From the NCBI RefSeq assembly GCF_000719115.1, contig NZ_JOEA01000008.1, positions 280,145 to 344,144 on the forward strand: a DNA stretch of 64,000 nt. Direction: 5' to 3'. Positions within the stretch are counted from its first letter, which is position 1. Each line of letters starts with the position of its first letter. A program made the position numbers and the translations under genes. The notes under the pieces are model-generated. The model was not told the DNA's origin, did no database searches, and worked only from the letters and a program-made list of their open reading frames with translations. Shown here piece after piece: positions 29,829 through 38,802 of this stretch. The stretch comes from Lentzea albidocapillata (GTDB taxonomy: Bacteria; Actinomycetota; Actinomycetes; Mycobacteriales; Pseudonocardiaceae).

Positions 29829-30602
29829 ATGCGCATCGCTGTGAGTCAGATCAGCTCGACCACCGATCCGCGGTCGAACCTGGAGCTCGTCCGCGACGCG
29901 GTGCGCAGGGCCGACGGCGCGCGGGTCGTGCTGCTGCCCGAAGCGACGATGTGCCGGTTCGGCGTGCCACTCGGGCCGGTCGCGGAGCCGCTGGACGGAC
30001 CGTGGGCCTCAGCGGTGCACGAGATCGCGGTCCAGCACGACGTCGTGGTGGTGGCGGGCATGTTCACGCCTTCGGATGACCGCGTGACGAACACCATGCT
30101 GGTGACCGGGCCTGATCTGCACGTGGGCTACGACAAGATCCACCTGTTCGACGCGTTCGGGTTCCAGGAGTCGCGCACGGTCGCTCCCGGCTCCGAGGTC
30201 GTGACCTTCGACGTGGACGGCGTCACCTTGGGCGTGGCCACCTGTTACGACATCCGCTTTCCGTCGTTGTTCACGGCCCTGGCCGACCAGGGCGCCTCCG
30301 CCGTGCTGGTCGGGGCGTCGTGGGGCGCCGGGCCGGGCAAGAAAGAGCAGTGGGAACTGCTGGTGCGGGCGCGCGCGCTGGACTGCACGTCGTTCGTCGT
30401 GGCGTGCGGGCAGGCCTACCCCGGCGACCTGGGTTCGTCCGCTCCGACCGGGATCGGCTACTCGACGGTCGCCGACCCGTTCGGGAACGTCGTCGTGCAG
30501 CTGTCGGACCAGCCCTCGTCGTCGATCGTCGACCTCGATCTCGCGCAGGTGGAACAAGCTCGTTCCGTGCTGCCCGTGCTGGCGAACCGACGGCTGCGTT
30601 GA
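29829..30602 (+). CDS. Carbon-nitrogen hydrolase (nitrilase superfamily)
   Basis: Amidase/nitrilase-fold enzyme of 257 aa. The catalytic triad is complete: Glu in LLPEATMCRF, Lys in YDKIHLFDAFGF and Cys in ATCYDIRFPSLF. The sequence is closest in style to the Nit/deaminated-glutathione amidase branch, a metabolite-repair enzyme. The start at 29829 is the first ATG matching the family N-terminus MRIAVSQ. Confidence 0.88.
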   Translation: MRIAVSQISSTTDPRSNLELVRDAVRRADGARVVLLPEATMCRFGVPLGPVAEPLDGPWASAVHEIAVQHDVVVVAGMFTPSDDRVTNTMLVTGPDLHVGYDKIHLFDAFGFQESRTVAPGSEVVTFDVDGVTLGVATCYDIRFPSLFTALADQGASAVLVGASWGAGPGKKEQWELLVRARALDCTSFVVACGQAYPGDLGSSAPTGIGYSTVADPFGNVVVQLSDQPSSSIVDLDLAQVEQARSVLPVLANRRLR

Positions 30603-30614
30603 CCTCCGCAGCCG

Positions 30615-31463
30615 CTAGCGCAGGTCCAGGCCGAGGTCGAGTGACGGGCTGGAGTGCGTGAGGCCGCCGACCGCGAGGTAGTCCACGCCGGTCTCGGCGT
30701 ACGCGCGGGCCACGTCCAAAGTCAGCCCGCCGGACGCCTCCAGCTTCACGCCGTCCGGACGCCGCCGCACGGCCTGAGCGCACTGCTCGGGCGTGAAGTT
30801 GTCCAGCAGCACCAGTTCCGCGCCTTCGGCCAGCGCCTCGTCGAGCTGGTCGAGGCTGTCGACCTCGACCTCCATCAGCAGTTCGGGCGCGTGCGCACGG
30901 GCCGCGCGGATCGCGGCGCCCACCGAACCGGCCGCGGCGACGTGGTTGTCCTTGATGAGGATCGCGTCGCCGAGGCCCATGCGGTGGTTCACGCCGCCGC
31001 CGGCGCGCACCGCGTACTTCTGCAGCAAACGCAGGCCCGGCAACGTCTTGCGCGAGTCGCGGACGGCCGCGCCGGTGCCCTCGATCGCGTCCACCCACTG
31101 GGCGGTCCGCGTCGCGATGCCGGACAGGTGGCAGATCAGGTTCAGCGCCGTGCGTTCGACGGTGAGCAGGCCGCGGGTCGGGCCGGTGAGCACCAGGGCG
31201 GGCTCACCGGGGACGGCCTTGTCGCCGTCGGAGGCCTCGGAGATCACCTCGATTTCGGGCAGGTAGCGCTGGAAAGCCGTGCGGGCGACGGAAACGCCGC
31301 ACAGCACGCCCGCTGCGCGAGGAGTGATCTCGGCGGTCGCGACGGCCTTCTGCGGCACGGTCGCGAGCGTCGTGGCGTCGAGGCCGTAGCGGAGGTCTTC
31401 TTCCAGCGCGAGCTGGATGACCCGGTTCGCGTCGTCCCAGTCGATGTTGCCGTCGATGGTCAT
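30615..31463 (-). CDS. nadC: Nicotinate-nucleotide pyrophosphorylase
   Basis: Quinolinate phosphoribosyltransferase (282 aa), the last step of de novo nicotinate mononucleotide synthesis. Conserved blocks are NLICHLSGIATRTAQW, DSRKTLPGLRLLQKYAVRAGGGVNHR, KDNHVAAAG and LEASGGLTLD. It overlaps the nadB stop by 4 nt and ends the nadA-nadB-nadC operon. Confidence 0.96.
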   Translation of the reverse strand: MTIDGNIDWDDANRVIQLALEEDLRYGLDATTLATVPQKAVATAEITPRAAGVLCGVSVARTAFQRYLPEIEVISEASDGDKAVPGEPALVLTGPTRGLLTVERTALNLICHLSGIATRTAQWVDAIEGTGAAVRDSRKTLPGLRLLQKYAVRAGGGVNHRMGLGDAILIKDNHVAAAGSVGAAIRAARAHAPELLMEVEVDSLDQLDEALAEGAELVLLDNFTPEQCAQAVRRRPDGVKLEASGGLTLDVARAYAETGVDYLAVGGLTHSSPSLDLGLDLR

Positions 31464-33076
31464 GCGACACCCTCAGCGAGAACAGGATCGGCCAGCACGG
31501 GCTGACCGGTCGGGGTGAGCCGGACGAGCTGACTGCGCCGCCACGCCTCGGAACGCTCGGTGAAGTCCGTGCGGACGTGGCAGCCGCGTGATTCGGTGCG
31601 TTGCTGCGCCGCCGCGATCAGCGCGCGGGCGGCCGTGGTCAGCGCCGCGTCCTCGACCAGTTCGCGCGACTCCAGCTGCTTGTCCACAGTGGACACGTCG
31701 AGGACCGAGCCGACGACGGCCAGGCCCTCGGCGTCGCGGCCGATCGCGGCGTAGCGGGACATCACACGTTGCAACAGGTCGCGGTCCGCGACCGGAGCGG
31801 TGGGCAGCGAGGGCTCGACCGATCGCGCGGGCGAGATCAGGCCGATGGCGAGGTCTGCGGCGACGGTCTCGGCGGCACGCGTGCCGCAGACCAGGCCTTC
31901 GAGCAAGCTGTTGGAGGCCAGGCGGTTCGCGCCGTGCAGACCGGTGCGGGCGACCTCGCCGACCGCGTAGAGACCCGTCACGCCGGTGCGGCCGTCGACG
32001 GTGGAGACCACTCCGCCACAGGCGAAGTGTGCTGCCGGGGCGACCGGGATCGGATCCACGGCCGGGTCGATGCCCACCGAGGTGCAGGCCGAGAACACGG
32101 TCGGGAAGCGGGTCGCCATGTCGTGCAGCGCCGTCGCGTCCAGGAAGACGTGGTCGTCGACGCCGCCGGGTCCCGCCGCCATGTGCCGGGTGATCGCGGC
32201 CGCCACGACGTCGCGCGGGGCCAGGTCTTCGAGCGGGTGCACGCCCTTCATCACGCGGGCACCGGTCGCGTCGATCAGCACGGCACCTTCGCCGCGCACG
32301 GCCTCCGTGACGAGCGGGCACCGGCCACGGGCGCCGCGGCCCGTGTAGAGGACGGTCGGGTGGAACTGGATGAACTCGACGTCCGCGGCCAGCGCGCCGG
32401 CCCTGAGCGCCAGCGCGAGCCCGTCACCCGTTGCCACCGATGGGTTCGAGGTCGCCTGGTACATCTGGCCGAGGCCACCGGTCGCCAGCAGCACGGCGGG
32501 CGCGGTGAGCACACCGGGCACGCCGTTGCCGTCGAGCACGAGGAGTCCGGCCACGGCACCGAGCGGCGTCTTCACCGCGTCGACCGCGACGTGGTTCTCC
32601 AGCAGGGGAACCCGTCCGTCCACAGTGGCCTTGAGCAGGGCTCGCTCCACCTCGGCGCCGGTAGCGTCGCCACCGGCGTGCACGACGCGGAACGCGCTGT
32701 GGCCGCCTTCGCGGGTGCGTTCGAGCAGCCCGTCCGGCTTCGCGTCGAACACGGCACCGCGCTCGCGCAGCCGGGCGACGGCCGCGGGACCGTCGGTGAT
32801 GATCGCCTCGACGGCCGCGTCCTCGCAGAGGCCCGCGCCCGCCGTCAGCGTGTCCTCGATGTGCCGCGCGACCGAGTCGCCGGGGTCGTGCTGGTCCTCC
32901 ATGACGACGGCGACGCCGCCCTGGGCCCAGCGGGTGTTGCCGTCGTCTCCCGCGGCCTTCGTGACGACCAGGACGCGCAGTCCCAGCTCACGAGCCCGCA
33001 GCGCAGCGGTCAGGCCCGCCACGCCCGTGCCGACCACGATCAGGTCGGCTCGCGCCTCCCAGCGCGCGGCCATCAC
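31460..33076 (-). CDS. nadB: L-aspartate oxidase
   Basis: FAD enzyme of 538 aa that makes iminoaspartate for quinolinate synthesis. The FAD-binding [11 protein letters not shown] lies near the N-terminus. Catalytic-site motifs include [24 protein letters not shown] and [10 protein letters not shown], and a C-terminal helical domain follows. It overlaps nadA and nadC by 4 nt each. Confidence 0.96.
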   Translation of the reverse strand: MMAARWEARADLIVVGTGVAGLTAALRARELGLRVLVVTKAAGDDGNTRWAQGGVAVVMEDQHDPGDSVARHIEDTLTAGAGLCEDAAVEAIITDGPAAVARLRERGAVFDAKPDGLLERTREGGHSAFRVVHAGGDATGAEVERALLKATVDGRVPLLENHVAVDAVKTPLGAVAGLLVLDGNGVPGVLTAPAVLLATGGLGQMYQATSNPSVATGDGLALALRAGALAADVEFIQFHPTVLYTGRGARGRCPLVTEAVRGEGAVLIDATGARVMKGVHPLEDLAPRDVVAAAITRHMAAGPGGVDDHVFLDATALHDMATRFPTVFSACTSVGIDPAVDPIPVAPAAHFACGGVVSTVDGRTGVTGLYAVGEVARTGLHGANRLASNSLLEGLVCGTRAAETVAADLAIGLISPARSVEPSLPTAPVADRDLLQRVMSRYAAIGRDAEGLAVVGSVLDVSTVDKQLESRELVEDAALTTAARALIAAAQQRTESRGCHVRTDFTERSEAWRRSQLVRLTPTGQPVLADPVLAEGVA

Positions 33077-34092
33077 TCACCGCCGCCGGGCTTGCCGATC
33101 TCGATCATGCGCTGCACGGCGCCATGAGCCCGCTTGGCGGTCTCCAGGTCGACGTGCACCTCGTCCAGGCCGTCACGCACGCAGCGCAGCAGCGCGGCCG
33201 GCGTGATCATCTTCATGTAGGTGCAGGACGCGCGGTCGTTGACAGCGCGGAAGTCGATCTCCGGGGCGGCCTTGCGCAGCTGGTGCAGCATGCCGACCTC
33301 GGTCGCGACGAGCACCTTGGTCGCCTTCGTCGAGCGGGCCGCGGTGATCATGTCGCCGGTCGAGAGGATCTTGACCTTCTCCGCCGGGACGATGCCCTCG
33401 CCGCTCAGGTACAGCGCGCTGGTGGCGCAGCCGCACTCCGGGTGGATGAACAGGTCCGCCTCGGGGTTCGCGGCGGCGCGCTCGGCCAGCTCAGGGCCGT
33501 TGATGCCGGCGTGGACGTGGCACTCGCCCGCCCAGATGTGCAGGTTCTCGCGGCCGGTCTCGCGCTTGACGTGCGCGCCCAGGAACTGGTCCGGGCAGAA
33601 CAGCACCTCGCGGTCCGCCGGGATGGACCTGACGACGTCGACGGCGTTCGAGGACGTGCAGCAGATGTCCGTCTCGGCCTTCACCTCTGCCGTGGTGTTC
33701 ACATAGGACACGACGACCGCGCCGGGGTGCTCAGCCTTCCACTCGCGCAGCTGCGCGCCGTTGATCGAGTCGGCGAGCGAGCAGCCCGCGCGCTCGTCCG
33801 GGATCAGCACGGTCTTCTGCGGGGCGAGGATCTTCGCGGTCTCGGCCATGAAGTGCACGCCGCAGAAGATGATGGTCTGCGCGTCGGACTGCGCGGCGAT
33901 CCGGCTCAGCGCGAGGGAGTCGCCGGTGTGGTGGGCGATGTCCTGGATCTCGGGCAGCTGGTAGTTGTGCGCCAGAATGACGGCGTCGCGCTCTTTGGCA
34001 AGGCGCAGCACCTCGTCTCGCCACGCGGCGTTCGGCTCGACTCCGCCGTACACACCCGAAGCGGTTCGCTCCACGGTTGCGGTAGCGACCAT
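33073..34092 (-). CDS. nadA: Quinolinate synthase
   Basis: [4Fe-4S] enzyme (339 aa) that condenses iminoaspartate with DHAP. Conserved cysteine regions are [26 protein letters not shown] and [30 protein letters not shown] is the N-terminal block. The ATG at 34092 follows GAGGAGG at good spacing, so the longer frame was rejected. It heads nadABC and is divergent from nrtR. Confidence 0.95.
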   Translation of the reverse strand: MVATATVERTASGVYGGVEPNAAWRDEVLRLAKERDAVILAHNYQLPEIQDIAHHTGDSLALSRIAAQSDAQTIIFCGVHFMAETAKILAPQKTVLIPDERAGCSLADSINGAQLREWKAEHPGAVVVSYVNTTAEVKAETDICCTSSNAVDVVRSIPADREVLFCPDQFLGAHVKRETGRENLHIWAGECHVHAGINGPELAERAAANPEADLFIHPECGCATSALYLSGEGIVPAEKVKILSTGDMITAARSTKATKVLVATEVGMLHQLRKAAPEIDFRAVNDRASCTYMKMITPAALLRCVRDGLDEVHVDLETAKRAHGAVQRMIEIGKPGGGE

Positions 34093-34112
34093 CACTGCCT
34101 CCTCGATCCGGG

Positions 34113-34135
34113 GTTTTCGCCTGCTGGTCGAAAAC
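34113..34135. promoter_or_regulatory. Candidate NrtR operator
   Basis: GTTTTCG and CGAAAAC form perfect 7-bp arms around a 9-bp spacer. It lies 21 bp upstream of the nadA ATG and 22 bp before the nrtR start, in the 64-bp divergent gap. Position and symmetry fit an operator for the adjacent Nudix-type repressor. Confidence 0.6.
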
Positions 34136-34143
34136 GTGGCCGA

Positions 34144-34149
34144 TAGTAT
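34144..34149 (+). promoter_or_regulatory. nrtR -10 hexamer (leaderless)
   Basis: TAGTAT lies 7 nt before the GTG start at 34157; the operator repeat covers the -35 area. Confidence 0.5.
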
Positions 34150-34156
34150 CAGCCGG

Positions 34157-34861
34157 GTGGCAGGTGTGGGGCACGAAGTTCTGGCCGCTGTGTTGCGGGT
34201 GAGAGGTGCATCACTCCAGGTCATGCTGTGGGAGCGCGCTCGGGAACCACATGCTCACCGCTGGTCGCTGCCGGGTGGGGAGCTGCGGGTGGACGAGGAC
34301 GTCGAGTCCTCCATCCGCCGTCAGCTCGCGGAAAAAGTCGACGTGCGACAGTTGTCACACGTCGAACAGCTCGCCGTGTTCAGCGCGCCAGACCGCGTTC
34401 CCGGTCCCCGCGTCGTGGCGACGGCGTTCCTCGGACTGGTGCCTTCGGACGTCGATCCCGAGCGGCCGGCGGACACGGAGTGGCACTGCGTGGAGAAGCT
34501 GCCCGCGATGGCGTTCGACCACGCCTCGATCGTGCATCGAGCGCGGCACAGGCTCGGCTCGAAGCTGTCGTACACGAACGTCGGCTTCGCACTGGCACCA
34601 CCGGAGTTCACGATCTCGCTGCTGCGCGACCACTACTCCGCGGCCCTGGGCTACCGCGTGTCCGCGACGAACCTGCAACGCGTGCTGTCACGCCGGTTGT
34701 TGCTGGAACCCACGGGCGGCACCGCTCCCCCCGGCCCGTCCGGCGGCCGCCCGGCGGCGTTGTTCCGGTTCAGCGCCAAGGCAATCCTGGTGACCGATCC
34801 GTTCGCCGTCCTGAGGCCGCCCGGATCCGGCCGTCCGGCGGGCGGGAGTGGCACGACGTAA
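34157..34861 (+). CDS. nrtR: NrtR-type Nudix-related regulator of NAD synthesis
   Basis: Protein of 234 aa with an N-terminal Nudix fold (about 1-135) and a C-terminal winged helix (about 150-215, [19 protein letters not shown]). The Nudix box [20 protein letters not shown] keeps the outline, but the catalytic RE..EE pattern is changed to RQ..EK. This fits NrtR repressors, which bind ADP-ribose or related NAD metabolites without hydrolysing them. It is divergent from nadABC, its expected target. The C-terminal 25 residues are Gly/Pro-rich. Confidence 0.88.
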   Translation: MAGVGHEVLAAVLRVRGASLQVMLWERAREPHAHRWSLPGGELRVDEDVESSIRRQLAEKVDVRQLSHVEQLAVFSAPDRVPGPRVVATAFLGLVPSDVDPERPADTEWHCVEKLPAMAFDHASIVHRARHRLGSKLSYTNVGFALAPPEFTISLLRDHYSAALGYRVSATNLQRVLSRRLLLEPTGGTAPPGPSGGRPAALFRFSAKAILVTDPFAVLRPPGSGRPAGGSGTT

Positions 34862-34864
34862 CGT
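34859..34864 (+). promoter_or_regulatory. -10 hexamer for the Lon-N-domain gene
   Basis: TAACGT overlaps the nrtR stop codon and lies 7 nt before the GTG at 34872, suggesting a leaderless transcript separate from nrtR. Confidence 0.45.
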
Positions 34865-34871
34865 TGGGCGC

Positions 34872-35552
34872 GTGGCAGAGACGCTTCCCTTGTTTCCCCT
34901 TGGCACAGTGCTGCTTCCAGGGGCGTCTTTGCCGCTGCACATCTTCGAACCCCGCTACCGCCAGCTCGTCGTCGACCTGATGACCGGCTCGCTGTTCGGC
35001 CGGACGTTCGGCGTCGTGTGCATCAAGCAGGGCTGGGAAGTGGGCGCCGACAACGTCCACTCACTGCAGGACATCGGCTGCTCGGCGGACCTGCTGGACG
35101 CCCGGCCGATGCCCGAGGGCCGCTTCGACATCGTGACGCGCGGGGTGCGGCGGTTCCGGCTGCTGGACGTCGACACGACGACGGCGCCGTACCTGCTGGC
35201 CCACGTCGACTACCTGGACGACGTTCCCGTGCCCGAGGCGGCTCAGGAGGTCGTGCCGATCCTGGAGCGCGGAGCCCGTGCCGCCCATGAACGCTACTGC
35301 GGCGCCGCTTGGCATCGAGAGGACTGGTCCACGCCCGCCGAGGACGTCGATCTCGGCGCGTTGTCGTACCTGCTGGCCGCCGACTGCCTGCTGCCCGTCG
35401 AGGATCGGCAGCGGCTGCTGGAGGAGAGGTCACCGGCTCGGCGGCTGCGGCTCGTGCGGCGGATGCTGCACCGGGAGACCGGGATCCTGAGCGCGCTGAA
35501 GGCCGTTCCGGTGCCGTTGACCGAGTTTGGGCACGTGCCGAGCCCGAACTAG
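34872..35552 (+). CDS. LON N-terminal (substrate-binding) domain protein
   Basis: Stand-alone LON-substrate-binding (PUA-like) domain protein of 226 aa without ATPase or protease domains. The N-terminus LPLFPLGTVLLPGASLPLHIFEPRYRQLV is diagnostic, and FDIVTRGVRRFRLL follows. A helical C-terminal third (RLLEERSPARRLRLVRRMLHRE) completes it. Such proteins are common in actinobacteria; the role is unknown. The stop codon TAG lies inside the left end of the palindromic element that begins at 35549. Confidence 0.85.
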   Translation: MAETLPLFPLGTVLLPGASLPLHIFEPRYRQLVVDLMTGSLFGRTFGVVCIKQGWEVGADNVHSLQDIGCSADLLDARPMPEGRFDIVTRGVRRFRLLDVDTTTAPYLLAHVDYLDDVPVPEAAQEVVPILERGARAAHERYCGAAWHREDWSTPAEDVDLGALSYLLAADCLLPVEDRQRLLEERSPARRLRLVRRMLHRETGILSALKAVPVPLTEFGHVPSPN

Positions 35553-35714
35553 TGGTGTGGCCCGGGACGTCGGCGACGTAATCCACGCTCAGCAGGGCGC
35601 CTCGCGGCACCGCCCCCACGCCCCCGTACAACCAGTACGAGAACGTGGGGCGACACCGCGATGCACCCGTCTGACCGCGAATTCCCCCGGCAACGTCCCG
35701 GGCCACACCACTAG
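35549..35714. mobile_element. 166-bp MITE-like palindromic element
   Basis: Two perfect 22-bp terminal inverted repeats (35549-35570 and 35693-35714) bound the element. Their outermost 4 bp on each side are CTAG, which could be a target duplication. Inside, CGCGG...CCCACG...GTAC near 35610-35635 mirrors GTAC...CGTGGGG...CCGCG near 35636-35665, so nearly the whole element can fold on itself around about 35637. There is no transposase frame. The left end contains the stop codon of the Lon-N gene. Alternatives are a bidirectional terminator or a structured RNA. Confidence 0.6.
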
Positions 35715-35782
35715 CCGCACCGCCGGCGTCACGCTGCAGAAGCCGCCGGACGAGTCGCCTCAAGCTGTAGCCCGATCGCACG

Positions 35783-35823
35783 CGGGGGTCTTTCGTACTG
35801 CTCGTCAGTACGTACGGCCCCCG
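35783..35823. terminator. Hairpin with nested arms
   Basis: CGGGGG/CCCCCG (outer) and GTACTG/CAGTAC (inner) pair around CTCGT. It could end transcription from the Lon-N gene. The GTAC core resembles the centre of the nearby palindromic element. Confidence 0.45.
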
Positions 35824-35931
35824 TTTGCGTTGAGGCGAGGCACGAGCGCGGACCGTTGAGCCGCACCCACCGACGCCACCCAGCCCATCCGCAGCGCGCC
35901 GATCGTCGGATCGTGGAATTGTGGCCTTGTG

Positions 35932-35948
35932 GGATTGTTGAACAATCC
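35932..35948. promoter_or_regulatory. 17-bp palindromic operator upstream of the MFS gene
   Basis: GGATTGTT-G-AACAATCC is a perfect palindrome about a central base, 57 bp before the MFS start. The TTGT..ACAA core is the shape bound by GntR/FadR-type repressors. No such regulator gene is in the window. Confidence 0.55.
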
Positions 35949-36005
35949 TTACTCTGAGGCTCACATCACACCCGACCACTCCTCCACCACGCTGCGAGGT
36001 GTCCC

Positions 36006-37250
36006 ATGAGCACGTCCACGACCGAGGACACAGGCCGTTTCGCCTGGTTCCGCAGTCTCGGCCAGAAGGGCAGGCGCGCGTTCGTCGGCGCCTTCGGCGG
36101 CTACGGACTGGACTCGTACGACTACTGGGTCCTGCCCCTGAGCCTGGTCGCGATCACCGGCTACTTCGGCCTGACGAAGGCGGAAGCCGGCCTGCTGGGC
36201 ACCAGCACGCTGCTGATGAGCGCCATCGGCGGCGCGGTGGCGGGGATCATGGCCGACCGGTTCGGCCGGTCCAGGACGCTGGTCATCACGGTGGCCGCGT
36301 ACGCGTTCTTCACGGTGCTGTGCGGTTTCGCGACGAACTACGAGACCCTGCTGGTCTTCCGCGCGCTGCAGGGGCTGGGCTTCGGTGGCGAGTGGGCGGC
36401 CGGGGCGATCCTCGTGGCCGAGTACTGCAAGCCGAAGTACCGCGGGCGGACCGTGGCGTTCATCCAGAGCGCGTGGGCAGTGGGCTGGGGGCTGGCGGTC
36501 CTCGTCAACACGCTGGTCGTCTCGTTCGCGGACCCGGCCATCTCCTGGCGGATCATGTTCTGGACGGGCGCGCTGCCCGCGATCCTCATCTTCTACGTGC
36601 GCCGCAACGTCGAGGACGCGCCGGAAGCCAAGGCACAGCTCAAAGAACGCGGCACGTTCCCGAAGATCTTCCGGGGTCCGATCCTCAAGACCACGTTGTT
36701 CGCCGCGTTGCTCGCGACCGGTGTGCAGGGCGGGTACTACACACTCGCGTTGTGGCTGCCCGCGTTCCTGCAGACGGGGCGCGGCCTCACGGTCATCGGC
36801 ACGGGCGGGTACCTCGCGTTCCTCATCGTCGGCGCCTGGATCGGGTACGTGTGCGGTGGCTACCTCACGGACTACCTGGGGCGTAAGAAGACCTTCGTGC
36901 TGTTCGCGGTCGCCAGCGCGTTGCTGATCGTCGCGTACACACAGATTCCCAACGGCGCCAACACGTTGGTCATGTTCCTCGGCTTCCCGCTCGGGTTCTG
37001 CATGAGCGCGATCTTCAGCGGGTTCGGCAGCTACCTCAGCGAGCTCTACCCGACGCACCTGCGGGGCACCGGCCAGGGCTTCACCTACAACTTCGGGCGC
37101 GCGTTCGGCGCGGTGTTCCCCGGTGTGGTCGGGTTCATGGCCGACCGGCTCGGTATCGGCGGTGCGATGCTGTTCGGGGCGGCCGCGTACGGAATCGCCG
37201 TCGTCGCACTCATCTGGCTGCCGGAGACGGTCAACAAGGAGCTCGAATGA
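36006..37250 (+). CDS. MFS transporter, aromatic-acid/metabolite:H+ symporter type
   Basis: Twelve-helix major facilitator protein of 414 aa. The loop 2-3 signature GIMADRFGRSRTLV and its repeat GGYLTDYLGRKKTFV are clear, and GYGLDSYDYWVLPLSL at helix 1 carries the acidic residues of AAHS-like permeases. The protein probably imports a small organic acid. It overlaps the hydro-lyase gene by 4 nt, so the substrate of one is likely the substrate of the other. Confidence 0.88.
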   Translation: MSTSTTEDTGRFAWFRSLGQKGRRAFVGAFGGYGLDSYDYWVLPLSLVAITGYFGLTKAEAGLLGTSTLLMSAIGGAVAGIMADRFGRSRTLVITVAAYAFFTVLCGFATNYETLLVFRALQGLGFGGEWAAGAILVAEYCKPKYRGRTVAFIQSAWAVGWGLAVLVNTLVVSFADPAISWRIMFWTGALPAILIFYVRRNVEDAPEAKAQLKERGTFPKIFRGPILKTTLFAALLATGVQGGYYTLALWLPAFLQTGRGLTVIGTGGYLAFLIVGAWIGYVCGGYLTDYLGRKKTFVLFAVASALLIVAYTQIPNGANTLVMFLGFPLGFCMSAIFSGFGSYLSELYPTHLRGTGQGFTYNFGRAFGAVFPGVVGFMADRLGIGGAMLFGAAAYGIAVVALIWLPETVNKELE

Positions 37251-37969
37251 CGACCGCGGGACAAGCGCCGGGACAGGCGCAGGCCAACCTGATCGCCATC
37301 CCCAGGGACTGGGCGTACGACTTCCTGCTCTTCACCCACCGCAACCCCAAGCCGTGCCCGGTGCTCGACGTGCTGGACGCGGGCGAGACCGTCAGCGCCC
37401 TCAAGCAGGACGCGGACGTGCGCACCCACGCGCCGCGGTACCGCATCTGGGAAAACGGGGAGCTCAAAGCAGAACCCGAGAACGCGACCGACTACTGGCG
37501 CGACGACCTGGTGACGTTCCTGATCGGCTGCAGCTTCACGTTCGAGACGGCACTCACCAACGCGGGAGTGCCGCTGCGGCACGTCGATCAGGGCAAGAAC
37601 GTCTCCATGTACGTAACGGACATCCAGTGCCGGCCCGCAGGAAGGCTGCACGGCCCGATGGTCGTGTCGATGCGCTGGATCCCGGAGTCCCTTGTGGACA
37701 TGGCGCACAAGGTCACCGCGCTCATGCCGTCGGTGCACGGCGCCCCGGTCGGTGCGGGCGACCCGAGGATGCTCGGGATCGAGGACATCGACGCACCGGA
37801 CTTCGGGGACGCCGTCGAGCACGAACCCGGTGATGTGCCGGTGTTCTGGGCGTGCGGGGTGACTCCTCAGGCCGTGCTGATGAAGTCCAGGCCGCCGTTC
37901 GCGATCACGCACGCGCCCGGTCAGATGTTCGTGACGGACATGCCCGACTTCGCCTACCGCGTCGGGTAA
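37247..37969 (+). CDS. Putative hydro-lyase, DUF1445 family
   Basis: Protein of 240 aa of the DUF1445/UPF0317 family. Diagnostic segments are FLIGCSFTFETAL, MYVTDIQCRPAGRLHGPMVVSMRW and VFWACGVTPQAV. A mammalian relative is D-glutamate cyclase; bacterial substrates are unknown. It is translationally coupled to the MFS transporter (ATGA overlap), which suggests uptake and conversion of one carboxylate, perhaps a D-amino acid or cyclic derivative. Confidence 0.85.
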   Translation: MTTAGQAPGQAQANLIAIPRDWAYDFLLFTHRNPKPCPVLDVLDAGETVSALKQDADVRTHAPRYRIWENGELKAEPENATDYWRDDLVTFLIGCSFTFETALTNAGVPLRHVDQGKNVSMYVTDIQCRPAGRLHGPMVVSMRWIPESLVDMAHKVTALMPSVHGAPVGAGDPRMLGIEDIDAPDFGDAVEHEPGDVPVFWACGVTPQAVLMKSRPPFAITHAPGQMFVTDMPDFAYRVG

Positions 37970-37994
37970 CCGAAGAAGGCGGCGTCCCGGCGAA

Positions 37995-38588
37995 CTAACC
38001 GAGGCGCCGCCCGAGGTCGTCCAGGCCGTTCCACGCCGTGCAGCAGCCGTACGCCAGCGCGGCACCCAGCGGCCACGCCAGAATTCCCCACCACGTCTCC
38101 AAAGCGGGCGCGATGAGCAACGTGTCGTTCGCCTTGATCGTCGACGGCAGCGGGTACGCGGCCGCGGCCAGCGAACCGCCGAGGAACTGCGCGAACCACC
38201 CCGCCCCGAACGATCCGGCGGTCATCCCCAGCATCACGACCGGCCCGCGCCGCTGCCGCAGCAGCCACGTCGCGATCCCGGTGACCACGCCGGCGCCCAG
38301 GCCGATCAGCACGAACACCATCAGCGCGTCGAGCCGGTGGTAGCTCTCCACGCCGATCGGGTAGAACTTGCTGTCCTGCGCCGAGACGATCTTGAGCTGG
38401 GCCGGGGCCAGCCACGACCAGAGGTACGCGGCCGGCAGCCCGAACGCGAACGTCGTCAGCGCCACCACGAGGCCCGGCAGCAGATCCCGCTTCACCACCA
38501 CCTTCGGCCGTGGCCGGGGGTAGTAGTGGTAGACGTACGGCGGCTCCGGCACGGGTTCGATGCGCACCGGCGCTGCTTTTTCGTCCAT
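37995..38588 (-). CDS. DUF2567 family membrane protein
   Basis: Membrane protein of 197 aa with a Pro/Arg-rich N-terminus (about 1-32) and four hydrophobic segments (about 37-60, 88-110, 117-140, 165-185). It is the last gene of the bioB-bsaP-DUF2567 series, the same order as Rv1589-Rv1590-Rv1591 in Mycobacterium tuberculosis. Function is unknown; the conserved neighbourhood hints at a link to biotin. Confidence 0.78.
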   Translation of the reverse strand: MDEKAAPVRIEPVPEPPYVYHYYPRPRPKVVVKRDLLPGLVVALTTFAFGLPAAYLWSWLAPAQLKIVSAQDSKFYPIGVESYHRLDALMVFVLIGLGAGVVTGIATWLLRQRRGPVVMLGMTAGSFGAGWFAQFLGGSLAAAAYPLPSTIKANDTLLIAPALETWWGILAWPLGAALAYGCCTAWNGLDDLGRRLG

Positions 38589-38601
38589 TCGCGAGAGGTT
38601 A

Positions 38602-38802
38602 CTACCGAGCCGACGCAGTCTCTCCGTGGCGGCTACAGCGCGCCGTCCAGCCGTCCGGGGTCACCTGGACGACCATGCGGCGCGCGCACTCCGGGCAGTA
38701 GCGCGGCGGATCGATCATCGACAGACGCTGACGGCAGAACGCGTGGTCGCCGTCAGCCTCTTCCTTGCCGCAGAAAGCGCAGTACACAGCCGTCATCTTC
38801 AC
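38602..38802 (-). CDS. bsaP: Biotin synthase auxiliary protein
   Basis: Small protein of 66 aa with two CxxC pairs (YCAFCGKEE and RYCPECARR), plus further Cys and His near DHAFCRQRL and ARCSRHG. It matches the actinobacterial protein reported to support biotin synthase by an iron-sulfur role. The GTG at 38802 overlaps the bioB stop (GTGA), so it is made with BioB. An ATG 6 nt further in is an alternative start. Confidence 0.85.
   Translation of the reverse strand: MKMTAVYCAFCGKEEADGDHAFCRQRLSMIDPPRYCPECARRMVVQVTPDGWTARCSRHGETASAR

Larger units (their letters stand above)
35715..36005. other. Leader region of the MFS/hydro-lyase pair
   Basis: About 290 bp with no credible gene. It holds a hairpin at 35783-35823 and a perfect operator-like palindrome at 35932-35948, both listed separately. 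The MFS gene has a GAGGTG ribosome site just before its ATG. Confidence 0.6.

Noticed and set aside
35023..35979. 318-codon minus-strand frame over the Lon-N gene and the palindromic element
   Set aside because: Composition is that of a shadow frame; the plus-strand Lon-N gene has clear family motifs.
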